A stretch of DNA of 64,000 nt, from contig NZ_AUHB01000004.1 in assembly GCF_000422965.1 (NCBI RefSeq), forward strand, positions 186,001 to 250,000, written 5' to 3'. This DNA is from Pleomorphomonas oryzae DSM 16300 (GTDB lineage: Bacteria > Pseudomonadota > Alphaproteobacteria > Rhizobiales > Pleomorphomonadaceae). The position numbers were made by a program, and so were the translations under genes. Under the pieces are notes generated by a model. The model made no database searches. It saw nothing but the letters and a program-made list of their open reading frames with translations, and was not told where the DNA came from. This document shows, in pieces, positions 6,716 through 14,703 of this stretch; within the stretch, counting starts at the first letter, position 1; each line of letters begins with the position of its first letter.

Positions 6716-8350
6716 TTATTCCGCCGTCTTCGACTTCATGCCGGTGTGCACACGCTCGGCAGCGCCGCGCAGAACAATGCGCACGGCAACAGCGCCATTC
6801 TCGTCCTTCTCCACCTCGGACAGCTGACCGCTGACCCGCGCAACCGTGGCCTTGAGGGCGGCGAGCGCCAGATTGGTATCGGCAACACAGGCGCCCTTGG
6901 TTCCACCGGCGGCGGCACGCGCCTGCACTTGCAGGCCGGCTGTTTCGAAGTCGATGCCGCGAATATCGATCTTCATGTCGACCGGCAAGCTTCCCACCTG
7001 CGTATAGGCAACGAAAGCGGCGAAGCGCACCACAGCTCGCAGATCATCTGCGCCGCCCGCCAGCTCCGGATCTTCTCCATCAATGTCGGAGGCCTGCACC
7101 GCTCCCGCCTCGGCCGCTGTGTCGAGCCATTCGCGCACGAAGGATGTGATCTGCAGATGATCCTGACGCTTCTTGCCGCCGCCACCCATCAGCGCAAGAC
7201 AGGCCTCCAGCATTTGCTTGTATTCGAAAGTCCTCGTCGTCGCTCTGGCAACGTCTTCCATGCCGGCCTTGAGCGCCGCCTCCGCGGCCACGCGCGCGCC
7301 GTAGACCGCGCTGATATCGACGCCGACCAGAACGTTGACCGGTGCCCGGGTTTCGGCCCCAAGCACCAGCGATGCGATCAAAGCCTGCTTTGGTCCGTTT
7401 GGCGTCGGAAACTCCACCGGGCGAATACCGCTCTTGTTGGCCTCGACAAACGACTTGAGGTTATGACGCGCTCCGCTTGTCACGTCCCGCAACATCAGCG
7501 GCGAGACCTCGTTGGTCCTTAGAATATCGCGCCCAAACAGGCGTGCACAGGAGGGGTTGGCGAAGAACGGATGACCGTCGCCGTTGATCTGCAGCACCGC
7601 GAAGGGGGACGATTCAATGATGGTATCGGCCACCATGACGCGGGTGCGCCAGACATCGGCCAGCATCGACCGCAGGCATTCGAAGGCAAACGTCAGTCGG
7701 CCGACCTCACCGCCCCATGCCCTGAGTGGATGGCTACGGTCCGCCGAGGCGGGGTCTTGCAGCAGGGCTTCGACCACGGTCCGGAGGCGCCGCAACGGCC
7801 ACCAAACCATCAACATCATGACCATTTCGGTAATCGCGGCGGCCGCCGCCCCACCGCCCAGCGCTATGGTCACGGCCCGATCATCGCGGATGGTCTCGAG
7901 GCTGGTGATCTCTCCCACGTCGACGCGCAGGAAAATGTGAAAAGGCGTCAGCGAGACTTCCGGCGGATAGTAGAAGTCGGCCTTACTGGCACCGGCCGGC
8001 CGAAACACCGTACGCCCCGTGCGCATGACCGAGTTGAAGCTGGCTTCAATGTGCTCGCCGAAGACTTGCTGCTCGTGTCCCGAGCCGTCGTAAAGAACAC
8101 CGCCTCTTACGGCACCAATCACCACCAGTCGCTCTGCCACGCGGGTGATTTCGTCGGCCTTGTTCTGAAAGCGGGGATCGATCGCCGCCGACAGAATCTT
8201 GCCCACATCGGCATATCGCCGCTCAAGATAGCGTTCGTCGTCGCGGTCTCGAACCAAGCTGGTAATCGAGAGGAGCGCAATGAGCACAGCGCCGAAGGCG
8301 AGTACCGACGGCCTCAGGATCGTGGAGATGTGGAACACCGGGGATGCCAC
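6716..8350 (-). CDS. Membrane HAMP-PAS protein with degenerate histidine-kinase-like C-terminus
   Basis: This 544-residue protein has a transmembrane helix at about 11-32, a periplasmic sensor region (33-165), a second transmembrane helix (about 168-192), HAMP-like sequence (190-245) and a PAS domain (about 250-370: ESSPFAVLQINGDGHPFFANPSCARLFG). The C-terminus resembles a histidine-kinase ATPase fold in outline, with DDLRAVVRFAAFVAYTQ where an N-box is expected and ALAALKATVARVSGQLSEVE like the last helix and strand. Canonical H-, N-, D- and G-box residues are missing. It probably signals without kinase activity. It lies next to the TadE-like genes on the same strand, suggesting but not proving a role in pilus control. 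Confidence 0.6.
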   Translation of the reverse strand: MASPVFHISTILRPSVLAFGAVLIALLSITSLVRDRDDERYLERRYADVGKILSAAIDPRFQNKADEITRVAERLVVIGAVRGGVLYDGSGHEQQVFGEHIEASFNSVMRTGRTVFRPAGASKADFYYPPEVSLTPFHIFLRVDVGEITSLETIRDDRAVTIALGGGAAAAAITEMVMMLMVWWPLRRLRTVVEALLQDPASADRSHPLRAWGGEVGRLTFAFECLRSMLADVWRTRVMVADTIIESSPFAVLQINGDGHPFFANPSCARLFGRDILRTNEVSPLMLRDVTSGARHNLKSFVEANKSGIRPVEFPTPNGPKQALIASLVLGAETRAPVNVLVGVDISAVYGARVAAEAALKAGMEDVARATTRTFEYKQMLEACLALMGGGGKKRQDHLQITSFVREWLDTAAEAGAVQASDIDGEDPELAGGADDLRAVVRFAAFVAYTQVGSLPVDMKIDIRGIDFETAGLQVQARAAAGGTKGACVADTNLALAALKATVARVSGQLSEVEKDENGAVAVRIVLRGAAERVHTGMKSKTAE

Positions 8351-8469
8351 GGAACGCTGTCTCTCGGAAAGGGCGCTAAGCCGTAAGTCAGCTACCTTAG
8401 CAGTCCCGTATTGCCGGCCCGTTAACCGATCTCTTCTTGGCTCCGATCAGATCAAGCCCGTTTAATCGG

Positions 8470-9057
8470 CTAATTGGTAAAAGCGATGGTCGTTCCCTGC
8501 CGAGGCTTCAGATAGAAGACGTGGCTAAGATTATAGGTCGAGCTGCCGGTGATGCTTTGCATGACACTGGCAAACGGCGAAGTATAGGAATAAGTGACCC
8601 GGCCGACCACCACCTCGTCGCCCACCGTGGCAATGGTGCTGGGAACTGTAAGCCCAGTGGGAGGGGCCGCACCGGTTGTTGCGGCAGTATCGTTGCGCGC
8701 CTTTGACCAAGCCACCGTCTGCCCTGAAGAAGTGACGTTGACAACGACGATAACCACCTTGGCAATGGAGGAGTCGTCTGGCTCCATGATGGCGGCCGTC
8801 GCATCAAAGATGCTGGTCATCAAGGTCGAACTGACTGAACTCTGCTGGGCGACAAGATCCGAAATGGTGCTGGCCGCCCGGCTGACCTTGCGGTCGAGAA
8901 TAAGCGCCTTCGTCACTTCTCCGCAGCCAGCGTAGATGATCAGCATCAACGGCAGGATGAGAGCAAATTCCACGGCCGACACGCCGCTTCGCTCGCCGAC
9001 AAAACGCCGAGCGAGCCGGCCAAGCCCTGCCTCCAACAGCGAAAGCCGCTTTACCAT
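8470..9057 (-). CDS. TadE/TadF-like pseudopilin
   Basis: This 195-residue minor pilin-like protein of the Tad system has a short cytoplasmic leader and then RSGVSAVEFALILPLMLIIYAG. This is a prepilin site with Gly at -1 and Glu at +5, followed by a hydrophobic helix. The rest (about 55-195) is an extracytoplasmic beta-rich domain with TYNLSHVFYLKPR near the end. CpaA at 11 kb is the likely processing peptidase. The ATG at 9057 overlaps the stop of the upstream tadE in ATGGTAA, indicating translational coupling. The longer open frame upstream belongs to tadE. Confidence 0.75.
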   Translation of the reverse strand: MVKRLSLLEAGLGRLARRFVGERSGVSAVEFALILPLMLIIYAGCGEVTKALILDRKVSRAASTISDLVAQQSSVSSTLMTSIFDATAAIMEPDDSSIAKVVIVVVNVTSSGQTVAWSKARNDTAATTGAAPPTGLTVPSTIATVGDEVVVGRVTYSYTSPFASVMQSITGSSTYNLSHVFYLKPRQGTTIAFTN

Positions 9058-9581
9058 GGGAAGGGCTCCGTCTGGAAGGCGACGACGGCGCCAAGCAACT
9101 GATCGCCGCTTGCCAATCTCGTCGTGTTGCGAGCCAGAAGATCGAACAAGACTGGCCAAGCATAGAAGCTGCGGACCACGATGATCTCGCTCTTGTTGCC
9201 ATTTGTATACTTAGTTGAGGTGATATTTCCGTCCTTATCGAGCGGACTGGTTGGTACATAGGCGCCAAAAGTCGAATAAGACTGAACGTCGACGTATAGC
9301 CGCGAGTTGCAATCAACGAGACCGACCATGCCGTCACAGATTTTCGCCCTGAATTGAGCCTGAGTCAGTGATTGCGCCTTAGCCTCGCCCGTTCGGATCA
9401 GGCGGGATGCCGAAACGGTGGCCGTATCCAGTACTTGGCCGACAAAGAACATCAGGGCCATCTCAAGAATGGCAAACAGCAACAGGAAGAACGGAATCGA
9501 GACGATCGCGAACTCCATGGCCACGGCACCACGGCGATCGCCAAGAAGCCGGACATGCGGCGATGCGTCACCGGTCGTCAT
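9051..9581 (-). CDS. tadE: TadE-like pseudopilin
   Basis: This 176-residue protein has RRGAVAMEFAIVSIPFFLLL at about 16-35, the TadE leader-and-helix signature with cleavage after Gly and Glu at +5. An extracytoplasmic domain follows, with a cysteine pair (KICDGMVGLVDCN) and the end YAWPVLFDLLARN...FQTEPFPW. TadE is a minor pseudopilin needed for Flp pilus assembly and is processed by the CpaA/TadV peptidase. The ATG at 9581 was chosen because it puts the leader at a usual length. It overlaps the next pseudopilin by 7 bp and is divergent from flp. Confidence 0.8.
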   Translation of the reverse strand: MTTGDASPHVRLLGDRRGAVAMEFAIVSIPFFLLLFAILEMALMFFVGQVLDTATVSASRLIRTGEAKAQSLTQAQFRAKICDGMVGLVDCNSRLYVDVQSYSTFGAYVPTSPLDKDGNITSTKYTNGNKSEIIVVRSFYAWPVLFDLLARNTTRLASGDQLLGAVVAFQTEPFPW

Positions 9582-9701
9582 GACCGAGTGGAAACGGTGG
9601 AGGGGCCAGGTCAGGCGCAATGAGCTTCTCCCCGCGGCGAGTTGGCTCGCAAAGGCGGAGTTTGCCTCGAACACCTTACCAAGCGGTGTAGCTGACCATA
9701 T

Positions 9702-10256
9702 CTATTGGCTGTTCGGAGCAGCCGGGGTCGAAGCGCTTGCGCTCCCGCCACTACCGTTGCCTGTAGCTCCGCCGGTCGAGGTCGTGGCCGGAGTACCAGC
9801 GCCGGCCCCGTTATGTTGAGAGACTTGGCTGAGAATATTTCCGAAATGCTCCGAATCATCGCCTGGCACAGCCGCTGGCTGACATTCTGGCAGACAGCTT
9901 AACGACTGCCGCTTGGCGCCCTTATAGACCGTGACGAAATTTTCCGACGCCGCGAGCACGGCGAGCTGCACGTCGGTGATGGTCTCGCCTTGCCCATCAA
10001 GCACGATGAGGTTGGTCTGGCCATAGGCCCGCCCTGTGACGATCAGTGTCTGTGAATCTTGCAGCGTTGCATCGGCAATCGCTGGGTTGCCAATCACGAT
10101 AGTGCTGGCCGGCGCCGCCAGCCGGTAGATCTTGGCCTGATCGAGTTCGACCTTTACTAGATCGCCGGCTCGGCCGGGACCAGCCATCAGGGCTATGACC
10201 ATCGGTCCGGCGAGAACCGCTGCCAGTAGAGCCGAACGAACGAGCCTCGTGGACAT
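9702..10256 (-). CDS. Stand-alone CpaC-type secretin N-domain (pilus assembly N-terminal) protein
   Basis: This 184-residue secreted protein has a signal peptide (about 1-28, ending AGPGRAGD) and then a domain that matches the N-terminal region of CpaC/RcpA secretins: YRLAAPASTIVIGNPAIADATLQDSQTLIVTGRAYGQTNLIVLDGQGETI. The same pattern (DVLVSNPAIADAVVRNNRKIYLIG) occurs in the full secretin at 12.6-14.0 kb. There is no secretin barrel here. The C-terminus has two cysteines and a Gly/Ser/Thr/Ala tail. It may be a periplasmic partner of the secretin or outer-membrane lipoprotein. The ATG at 10256 is preceded by GGAG. It precedes tadE on the same strand. Confidence 0.72.
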   Translation of the reverse strand: MSTRLVRSALLAAVLAGPMVIALMAGPGRAGDLVKVELDQAKIYRLAAPASTIVIGNPAIADATLQDSQTLIVTGRAYGQTNLIVLDGQGETITDVQLAVLAASENFVTVYKGAKRQSLSCLPECQPAAVPGDDSEHFGNILSQVSQHNGAGAGTPATTSTGGATGNGSGGSASASTPAAPNSQ

Positions 10257-10665
10257 GGAACGCTCCGGTAACCATCTGTTCACCGCATCATCCCGAAAGT
10301 TGGTAAACAAAGCGCCAACGTGCCTGCGCTTTTCAGCGCTCCAGCTTGGCGAAAGGCTTGGCGTGCCAAACTGGCAGCCAATTTAGAGGTACCAGCAAGG
10401 CTCGTGTTTGAGCGGAAAGAAGCGTTTTTCTGTCTTTTTCAGCTTCCGTAGCCGGTTGATAGCTAGGTAAAGGAAGAGTTTTTTGCCTGGACGTTCAGTT
10501 AACTTTAACCATCTAGCGATTTCTGCCAATAGGGTCGTGTTTCATCGATCGCCTTAACTCGGTGGAAACAGCTCACAGCTTAGTTTGATCGCGGTTCAGA
10601 CGGGTCAGGCGAAATTAGACCTTCGAACCTGTGCTGTCAGATAAGTGAGCTTAGGAGTACCTCAA
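10257..10665. promoter_or_regulatory. 409-bp divergent control region upstream of flp, with CtrA-type site
   Basis: This AT-richer gap between the divergent secretin N-domain gene and flp has no supported gene. It holds GTTAACTTTAACCAT at 10498-10512, which contains the CtrA half-site TTAACCAT. TTAACC (10505-10510) is followed after 16 nt by CAATAG, so CtrA could sit on the -35 of an flp promoter, as it does at Caulobacter pilA. This would leave a leader of about 125 nt. The site and spacing are read directly; CtrA control is inferred. Confidence 0.5.
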
Positions 10666-10839
10666 ATGAAGGCTCTCGTTTCGCGTTTCCTCAAGGACGA
10701 GTCCGGCGCTACCGCTATCGAATACGGCCTGATCGCCTCGCTGATCGCCGTTGCTATCATCACCGCCGCCGGTACGCTCGGCAACAGCATCTCCAACACC
10801 TTCAGTTCGGTTGCCGGCAAGATGAAGAACGCCACCTGA
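10666..10839 (+). CDS. flp: Flp/PilA major pilin subunit of the Tad pilus
   Basis: This 57-residue prepilin has a short leader MKALVSRFLKDESG, then ATAIEYGLIASLIAVAIITA. Cleavage after Gly14 would leave Glu at +5 and Tyr at +6, the Flp hallmark. The mature pilin is about 43 residues with one hydrophobic helix and a short hydrophilic tail. It is polymerised by the Cpa/Tad machine encoded downstream. AGGAG lies upstream of the ATG at 10666, and the in-frame ATG at 10645 lacks one. A strong terminator follows, so flp is probably transcribed separately and highly. Confidence 0.95.
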   Translation: MKALVSRFLKDESGATAIEYGLIASLIAVAIITAAGTLGNSISNTFSSVAGKMKNAT

Positions 10840-10931
10840 GATTCGGGCGGAAGGTTTGCGAGGCTGCTTCGGACCGGATGTCCAAGAGGCGGCCGGATCT
10901 GCGGCTCTAGCACAGATTTCTTGAGTCAATC

Positions 10932-10970
10932 GCATAAGGGGAGGTCAGAACGGCCTCCCCTTATGCTTTT
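10932..10970 (+). terminator. Rho-independent terminator after flp
   Basis: A perfect 13-bp stem, GCATAAGGGGAGG (10932-10944) with CCTCCCCTTATGC (10954-10966), is followed by TTTT. It separates flp from cpaA onwards and explains separate pilin expression. Confidence 0.92.
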
Positions 10971-11066
10971 GTACGATCATCGTCCATCGTTCAGACGCCG
11001 TTTACCCCGCTCCGCTAGCGTCGGGCGCCGTCCCGCATTCCGGCAGATGTCCCGGAGAAAGCCGTT

Positions 11067-11579
11067 TTGCTCATTCTCGCAGCCCTCATTACAGCCGTCT
11101 TCCCCGTCGTAGTCACGGTTTCTGCCTGCTACGACCTGCTGACGATGCAAATTCCCAATCGCTTCCCGGTGTCGCTTGCCATCGCGTTTCTGGCGCTGGC
11201 ACTTCTGTCCGGCCTGCCGCTTCCTACGATCGGTATTCATTTTCTTGCGGGATTGGCTGTCCTTATTGGCACCTTTGTTCTTTTCGCCTTTGGCTTCCTC
11301 GGCGGCGGCGACGCCAAGCTTGCCTCGGCCATCGCGCTCTGGCTCGGAGCCGAGCAGGCTCTGCCCTTTCTGGTGTTGACCGCCCTGTTCGGTGGTGCCC
11401 TGTCGCTCGCCGTGCTGGCGTTCCGTGCGATACCGCTGCCCGGATTCCTGCTTGGATGGCCACCGGCACTACGTCTGCACGAAAAAGGCGCGGGCGTTCC
11501 CTATGGCGTCGCGCTCGCCGCCGCCGCGCTCGTCGTCTTTCCCGACACGCCGGGATTTCTGGCCTTGGCAAAGATATGA
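11067..11579 (+). CDS. cpaA: Prepilin peptidase CpaA/TadV (A24 family)
   Basis: This 170-residue inner-membrane aspartic peptidase cuts the leaders of Flp and the TadE-like pseudopilins. It is almost entirely hydrophobic, with about five or six transmembrane helices. The two catalytic aspartates are in ACYDLLTMQIPN (about residue 23) and the GxGD-type GFLGGGDAKL (about residue 75). The start is TTG at 11067, with GGAGA 8 nt upstream. It lies downstream of the flp terminator and 151 bp before cpaB. Confidence 0.9.
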   Translation: MLILAALITAVFPVVVTVSACYDLLTMQIPNRFPVSLAIAFLALALLSGLPLPTIGIHFLAGLAVLIGTFVLFAFGFLGGGDAKLASAIALWLGAEQALPFLVLTALFGGALSLAVLAFRAIPLPGFLLGWPPALRLHEKGAGVPYGVALAAAALVVFPDTPGFLALAKI

Positions 11580-11651
11580 CGCGGCAAAGATCGCCAGTTC
11601 CTGGCGTTTCCTGAACGGGCGATACAAACCGAGACGATTTCAAACAAGTTA

Positions 11652-11659
11652 TTAACCAT
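11652..11659. promoter_or_regulatory. CtrA half-site TTAACCAT upstream of cpaB
   Basis: TTAACCAT lies in AT-rich sequence 71 bp before cpaB, the second such site in the pilus locus. It may support a promoter for the cpaB-tadC run, although no clear -10 can be assigned. Confidence 0.35.
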
Positions 11660-11730
11660 AAATTCAGCGTTACCCCGTGTACTCGGACGTTGAGTGAAAC
11701 GCTCGTCGTCCTAGGTCACGAGGCAACATC

Positions 11731-12525
11731 ATGCGCCCGATCCAACTGGTTATTTTGCTCGTCGCCGTCGGCGCTGCCGCCGGTGCGGGGCTCATAGCGA
11801 CCCGGATCGGCACCCGCGCACCGGACGCACCTCAGAATATTGCCGCCCAGCCGGCGGCGCCTCCGATGGACCTCGAAGACGTGCTCGTCGCCGCCAAGGA
11901 TATCGGTATCGGCAAGACCGTCGACGCCGACAACCTCGTCTGGAAACCCTGGCCGAAGGATGGGCTCAACGACGGCTACATTCAGCGATCGGGCGAACCG
12001 GACGCTGTCACCGATTTGAAGGGCATGCTGACGCGCGGCCCGATTCTGGCCGGCGAGCCGATCCGCAAGGCCAAGCTGGTGCGGTCCGATCGCGGCTTCC
12101 TCTCCGCCGTTCTGCCTGAAGGCATGCGCGCTGTGGCGGTCCGCGTCAACGCTGCCTCGACGGCGGGCGGGTTCATCTTGCCGGAAGATCGTGTCGATAT
12201 TCTTCTGGTGCGCCAGAAGGAAGCCAATGACGCGGTGGCCGAGACCATTCTGACCGACATCAGGGTGCTGGCCATCGATCAGTCGGTGCAGCAGACCGGC
12301 GATGACAAGCAGCCATCGATGGTGGCGCAGAACACGGCAACGCTGGAGCTTACGCCCGACCAGACCGAGCTTGTCACCCAAGCTCAGCAGATCGGATCCA
12401 TTTCATTGGCGTTACGCCCTCTCGTCGACAACGATCAGCCCGCCGCTCGCCAGCGCAAACCTACCGGCGTCGCCGTCGTGAAATTCGGCGTCGTGTCCCG
12501 CGTCACGGCTCAGCAAGCGCCATGA
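11731..12525 (+). CDS. cpaB: Flp pilus assembly protein CpaB/RcpC
   Basis: This 264-residue periplasmic protein is anchored by an N-terminal helix (about 4-23). It has a SAF domain at about 48-115 (VLVAAKDIGIGKTVDADNLVWKPWP, RGPILAGEPIRKAKL) followed by an RcpC-like domain with MRAVAVRVNAASTAGGFILPEDRVDILLV. CpaB works with the secretin CpaC at the outer membrane in Tad pilus export. Its stop codon overlaps the outermost possible cpaC start (ATGA), which implies translational coupling. Confidence 0.92.
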   Translation: MRPIQLVILLVAVGAAAGAGLIATRIGTRAPDAPQNIAAQPAAPPMDLEDVLVAAKDIGIGKTVDADNLVWKPWPKDGLNDGYIQRSGEPDAVTDLKGMLTRGPILAGEPIRKAKLVRSDRGFLSAVLPEGMRAVAVRVNAASTAGGFILPEDRVDILLVRQKEANDAVAETILTDIRVLAIDQSVQQTGDDKQPSMVAQNTATLELTPDQTELVTQAQQIGSISLALRPLVDNDQPAARQRKPTGVAVVKFGVVSRVTAQQAP

Positions 12526-12566
12526 ACCAAGCGCCCCGACCGATTGCAACTTCAGGAAACCCGGTC

Positions 12567-13958
12567 ATGAACCGCTGCCTAGCGCTGATTCTTCCCCTCG
12601 CGGGCCTCATTGCCACCGGCCTTGCCTTCCTGCCCGAGCCGGCCCGCGCCGCCGATCCCGCCGGCCTCAGTTCGGTTGCCGAGATCGAGGGGCGGGTTAT
12701 CAATCTCGGTCTCAACAAATCGATGGTCATCGACCTGCCCGACGATATCCGCGACGTTCTGGTGTCCAACCCGGCGATCGCCGACGCGGTGGTCCGCAAC
12801 AATCGCAAGATTTACCTGATCGGCATGAGTGTCGGCGAAGCCAACGTCTTCCTGTTCGGTGATGGCAATCGACAGATCGCTCATTTCGAACTGGTGGTCG
12901 GGCGCGACACCGTCGGTCTGGAAAAGACCCTGGCCGAGGTTATCCCCGACTCGCATATCAAGGCTCAGTCGCTCGGCGATTCGCTGGTGCTCTCGGGCAC
13001 CGTCACGTCGGCGGAGGCGGTTGCCACGGCAACCAATATCGCCGGCAAATTCGTTGGCTCACCCGACAAGATCGTCAATTCGATCACCATCTCCGGCTCG
13101 GATCAGGTCAACCTCCGCGTCGTCATCGCCGAGGTGGAAAAGAATACGGTCAGGAAGCTCGGCATCGACATGGCCGGCGCAGTGGGGGCCGTTGCCGCCG
13201 CCAGCTCTCCGGCCAATCTCACATCCAATCTGGCCGGGTTGTCGTCCAATTCCACAAAGCTGTTCGGTATTGGCGACACGAGCACCAGCTCGGCGCTGAA
13301 CATCTCGACCGACCACTTTACTGCGATGATCAATGCCCTGAAGACGCAGGGCGTGGTCCGCACACTGGCGGAACCCAACGTCACAGCCATTTCCGGCCAA
13401 CCGGCCAAGGTGGTGGTCGGCGGCGAAATCCCCTACACGCTGGCCAGCAACAACGGCAATACCATCAACTTCAAGGAATATGGCGTCATCTTGAAGTTCA
13501 CGCCGGTGGTGCTGAGTTCGGGCCGCATCAGCCTCAACATCAATACCGAGGTGAGCGATATCGACACCTCCTACGGTACAAGCACACCGGCCATCAAGAA
13601 ACGCGGGGCCGAAACCACCGTCGAGGTACCATCCGGCGGCGCCATCGCCATCGGTGGCCTCCTGCGCGACAACATCTCCAAGAGCATCAACGGCACACCC
13701 GGCTTGTCCGACCTGCCGATCCTCGGCGCGCTGTTCAAGAGCGAGGCCTATCAGCGCCAGCAGACCGAACTGGTGGTGTTTGTGACGCCTTATCTCGTCA
13801 GGCCTGTTGCGGCGTCGGCCATTACCCGCCCCGACCAAAATCTCAACTTCCAGGCGGATGCCCAAAGCTATTTCCTGAATCAAATCAATCGCATCTATCG
13901 CGTCAACGGTGCCGCTTCCGGTTCCTATCAGGGCCGCTACGGCTTCTCCTATGATTAA
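12567..13958 (+). CDS. cpaC: Flp pilus secretin CpaC/RcpA
   Basis: This outer-membrane secretin pore for the Tad pilus has 463 residues from the ATG at 12567, with a signal peptide ending in EPARA. A pilus-assembly N-domain (VLVSNPAIADAVVRNNRKIYLIGMSVGEANVFLF) and a BON-like segment follow. The C-terminal secretin core carries VRTLAEPNVTAISGQPAKVVVGGEIPY, VEVPSGGAIAIGGLLRDN and LPILGALFKS. AGGAAA precedes 12567. An upstream ATG at 12522 overlaps the cpaB stop but would put 15 polar residues ahead of the signal peptide. Confidence 0.92.
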   Translation: MNRCLALILPLAGLIATGLAFLPEPARAADPAGLSSVAEIEGRVINLGLNKSMVIDLPDDIRDVLVSNPAIADAVVRNNRKIYLIGMSVGEANVFLFGDGNRQIAHFELVVGRDTVGLEKTLAEVIPDSHIKAQSLGDSLVLSGTVTSAEAVATATNIAGKFVGSPDKIVNSITISGSDQVNLRVVIAEVEKNTVRKLGIDMAGAVGAVAAASSPANLTSNLAGLSSNSTKLFGIGDTSTSSALNISTDHFTAMINALKTQGVVRTLAEPNVTAISGQPAKVVVGGEIPYTLASNNGNTINFKEYGVILKFTPVVLSSGRISLNINTEVSDIDTSYGTSTPAIKKRGAETTVEVPSGGAIAIGGLLRDNISKSINGTPGLSDLPILGALFKSEAYQRQQTELVVFVTPYLVRPVAASAITRPDQNLNFQADAQSYFLNQINRIYRVNGAASGSYQGRYGFSYD

Positions 13959-13980
13959 GCCGGCGCATTGGAGGAGTGCC

Positions 13981-14691
13981 ATGCAGGCAATGAATCCGCT
14001 TATCAGCTCCGAGAGAGCGCCGCGTCGGTTCTTGAGGCCGACTATCGTCGCACTGGCGCTGACGCTCGCCGCTTGCAATCAGCAGGGCCAAGTACTGACG
14101 GACGGCCTGCCGTCCGACGGCTACCGTAGCGCCTATCCGATCGCCGTTACCGAGGCGCCGCAGACCCTGGACATCCCCGTCGGCACCGGCACCGGAGGCC
14201 TTTCGCCCGACCTCAGAGCAGTGGTGGCTGATTTTGGAGCAGACGCGGCGCGCAACGCCACCGGACCGGTGGTGGTGATGACACCCTCGGGGTCGATCAA
14301 TCAGGCAGCGGCCGACTATCTCGCGCGTCAGATTCGAACCGTGCTGAAGCAATCGGGCGTCGCTGCGACCTATCTCAGAAGCCAGACCTACGCGGTTGCC
14401 GATCCGCGCGTTCCCGCACCGATCAGGCTTGGATTTGCGCGCATCAAGGCGGTAAGCCCACCCTGTGGCCGTTGGACATCGGACGCCTTGCCCGACAACC
14501 AGAAGGGCACCGACGGCGCCGAGTTCGGCTGCTCCACCCAAGCCAATCTCGCTGCCATGGTGGAAAATCCGAACGATCTCCTGATCCCGCGTGCCGAAAC
14601 GCCCGTGCGCGGCTGGCAACGCTGGGAAATGTTGCAGAAGGCGGCCAAGGGATCGAGCCCATCAGCCACCTATCCGACTTCGACCTTCTAG
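13981..14691 (+). CDS. cpaD: CpaD-family pilus assembly lipoprotein
   Basis: This 236-residue outer-membrane lipoprotein partners the Tad secretin. The lipobox LAAC lies near residue 32 after a basic, hydrophobic leader. The CpaD domain follows, with YPIAVTEAPQTLDIPVGTG near the start and CGRWTSDA...FGCSTQANLAAMVENPNDLLIPR near the end, a typical late motif of the family. The ATG at 13981 has GAGGAG upstream. It lies 22 bp after cpaC, and cpaE follows 12 bp downstream, so the genes are cotranscribed. Confidence 0.9.
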   Translation: MQAMNPLISSERAPRRFLRPTIVALALTLAACNQQGQVLTDGLPSDGYRSAYPIAVTEAPQTLDIPVGTGTGGLSPDLRAVVADFGADAARNATGPVVVMTPSGSINQAAADYLARQIRTVLKQSGVAATYLRSQTYAVADPRVPAPIRLGFARIKAVSPPCGRWTSDALPDNQKGTDGAEFGCSTQANLAAMVENPNDLLIPRAETPVRGWQRWEMLQKAAKGSSPSATYPTSTF

Positions 14692-14703
14692 GAACCGACG
14701 GCT

